NCBI RefSeq assembly: GCF_902459745.1 | Contig: NZ_CABPSJ010000001.1 | Span: forward strand, 1,054,001-1,118,000 | DNA from: Pandoraea communis | GTDB lineage: Bacteria; Pseudomonadota; Gammaproteobacteria; Burkholderiales; Burkholderiaceae | Reading direction: 5' to 3' | Length of the DNA: 64,000 nt | Shown here: piece by piece, positions 62,975-64,000 of the stretch | How positions within the stretch are numbered: position 1 is the stretch's first letter | Layout: each line of letters begins with the position of its first letter | Translations under genes and position numbers: made by a program | The notes under the pieces: model-generated | What the model was told of the DNA's origin: nothing | Database searches by the model: none | Seen by the model: only the letters and a program-made list of their open reading frames with translations

Positions 62975-64000
62975 GCCATCGACCGGGCCCGAGCCGCATC
63001 CAGCCGGCAGAACCGGCAACCGCCACAGACGGCACGCCTTACTCGAGGGTGTTCGACGACGTCTATCACAGCGTCAACGGAGCGCTGGGGCAGGCACGGC
63101 ACGTCTTTCTCGGTGGCAACGATCTTCCCGAGCGCTGGCGCGGCCGCGAGCAATTCGTGATCGTCGAGACCGGCTTCGGTCTGGGCCTGAATTTCCTCGC
63201 AACGTGGGCCGCGTGGCGAGACGATCCGCAGCGGCCCAAGCGGCTGCATTTCGTATCGGTAGAGAAGTTTCCGTTCCGCGCGCAGGATCTGCGCCGCGTT
63301 CTCGAGTCGATGCTCGTGCTGCCCGGCATGACCGAACTGGCGCCGCTCGTGCAGCGGCTGTGCGACGTCTGGCCGTCTCCGGTGGCGGGTTGGCACCGGC
63401 TGGAAGTGGCGCCCGGCGTGGTGCTGAGCGTCGGCTTCGGCGATTTTTTCGATCTGATGCCTTCGCTGCGGGCGGGTGCCGATGCCTTCTATCTCGACGG
63501 CTTCTCCCCGGCCAAGAATCCCGACTTGTGGACGGCCAACATCTTCAAGACGCTCAGCCGCCTGGCGCGCGACGGCGCGACGCTGTCCACCTACACGTCT
63601 GCCGGACAGGTGCGGCGCGATCTGATCGCCACCGGCTTCGCCATGGCACGGCGGCCTGGTTATGGCTACAAGCGCGACATGCTCGCGGGCCACTACGCGC
63701 CACCGTACCGGATGCGCCGGTACGATCCGCCCGTGGCCCCGCCGCCGCGAGCCCGAGAGGCCATCGTCGTCGGTGCCGGAATGGCGGGCGCGGCGATGGC
63801 GCGGCGGCTCATCGCGCGCGGCTGGCGGGTGCGTCTGTTCGAACGGGCACAGGCACCGGGCACTGCCGCATCGGGCAATCCGGCGGGCGTCTTTCATCCG
63901 CAACTCTCCGCGGACGACAATGTGTTGTCGCGCCTCACTCGCGCAGGGTTTCTGTACGCGCTCTCGCAATGGAGAACATTGCCGGGCGGGCTGCCCGGAC
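62971..64000 (+). CDS. mnmC: tRNA mnm5s2U biosynthesis bifunctional protein MnmC (partial)
   Basis: Runs off the window. 343 residues are seen. The N-terminal methyltransferase (MnmC2) domain is visible: PYSRVFDDVYHSVNGALGQARHVFLGGN, SAM-binding VETGFGLGLNFLATW and catalytic DAFYLDGFSPAKNPDLW. The start of the FAD-dependent oxidase (MnmC1) domain follows, with a dinucleotide-binding motif VVGAGMAGAAMARRL (about 266-280). MnmC finishes mnm5s2U34 by removing the carboxymethyl group and methylating. MnmE, earlier in the window, acts in the same pathway. ATG 62971 overlaps the ClC stop by 4 bp. Confidence 0.95.
   Translation, partial: MSHRPGPSRIQPAEPATATDGTPYSRVFDDVYHSVNGALGQARHVFLGGNDLPERWRGREQFVIVETGFGLGLNFLATWAAWRDDPQRPKRLHFVSVEKFPFRAQDLRRVLESMLVLPGMTELAPLVQRLCDVWPSPVAGWHRLEVAPGVVLSVGFGDFFDLMPSLRAGADAFYLDGFSPAKNPDLWTANIFKTLSRLARDGATLSTYTSAGQVRRDLIATGFAMARRPGYGYKRDMLAGHYAPPYRMRRYDPPVAPPPRAREAIVVGAGMAGAAMARRLIARGWRVRLFERAQAPGTAASGNPAGVFHPQLSADDNVLSRLTRAGFLYALSQWRTLPGGLPG

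Noticed and set aside
62764-63969. Minus-strand open frame of 401 codons at the right edge
   Set aside because: Antisense to mnmC, whose methyltransferase and FAD motifs are unmistakable on the plus strand.

Overview
The window is high-GC bacterial chromosome from the replication-origin region of a betaproteobacterium, most likely Burkholderiaceae. Pandoraea or a close relative is my best guess, from gene order and protein character, without any search. The anchor is dnaA-dnaN-gyrB on the minus strand and rpmH-rnpA-yidD-yidC-mnmE on the plus strand. An intergenic oriC with DnaA boxes lies between them at about 48.2-49.0 kb.

Region by region. (1) 0-8.6 kb is catabolic. It holds a StyA-like monooxygenase / flavin reductase / short-chain dehydrogenase operon (indole or styrene type), a divergent aldo-keto reductase and LysR regulator, an RHH protein, and a DJ-1/PfpI - glyoxalase - Tat-exported subunit 3 - GMC oxidoreductase operon. 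(2) 8.6-26.5 kb is a contact-dependent inhibition / two-partner-secretion island. It has CdiB, a 2958-residue CdiA with a small membrane immunity protein, then a descending array of orphan CdiA C-terminal modules in progressive decay. Each module is followed by an immunity-like gene, and a decayed IS3-type element sits at the first junction. (3) 26.9-35.3 kb is an operon of an SNF2-type helicase, a phospholipase D-like nuclease, a protein of unknown function and an HTH plus PD-(D/E)XK protein. It is followed by a truncated metallophosphoesterase and a broken tyrosine integrase. (4) 35.3-41.3 kb is a complete type I restriction-modification operon (hsdR-hsdM-hsdS) headed by a sigma-factor-like gene. 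(5) 41.5-42.1 kb has a DUF3892 protein and a small unknown protein. (6) 42.6-53.3 kb is the core origin region. (7) 53.5-64 kb has small envelope proteins, thpR, an MHYT sensor, an EmrB-type exporter, a DedA-rhodanese fusion, an OhrR/MarR-like regulator lacking its usual cysteine, a ClC channel and the start of mnmC, cut by the window edge.

How it fits together: core replication, ribosome and membrane-insertion genes flank a large accessory block (about 9-41 kb) concerned with conflict. That block combines toxin delivery and immunity against kin with nuclease, helicase and restriction modules against foreign DNA. Integrase and IS debris and truncated genes show it was assembled by repeated insertion and recombination. 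No tRNA, rRNA or CRISPR array was seen. The most interesting parts are the decaying CdiA-CT/immunity array and the four-gene SNF2/PLD cassette.
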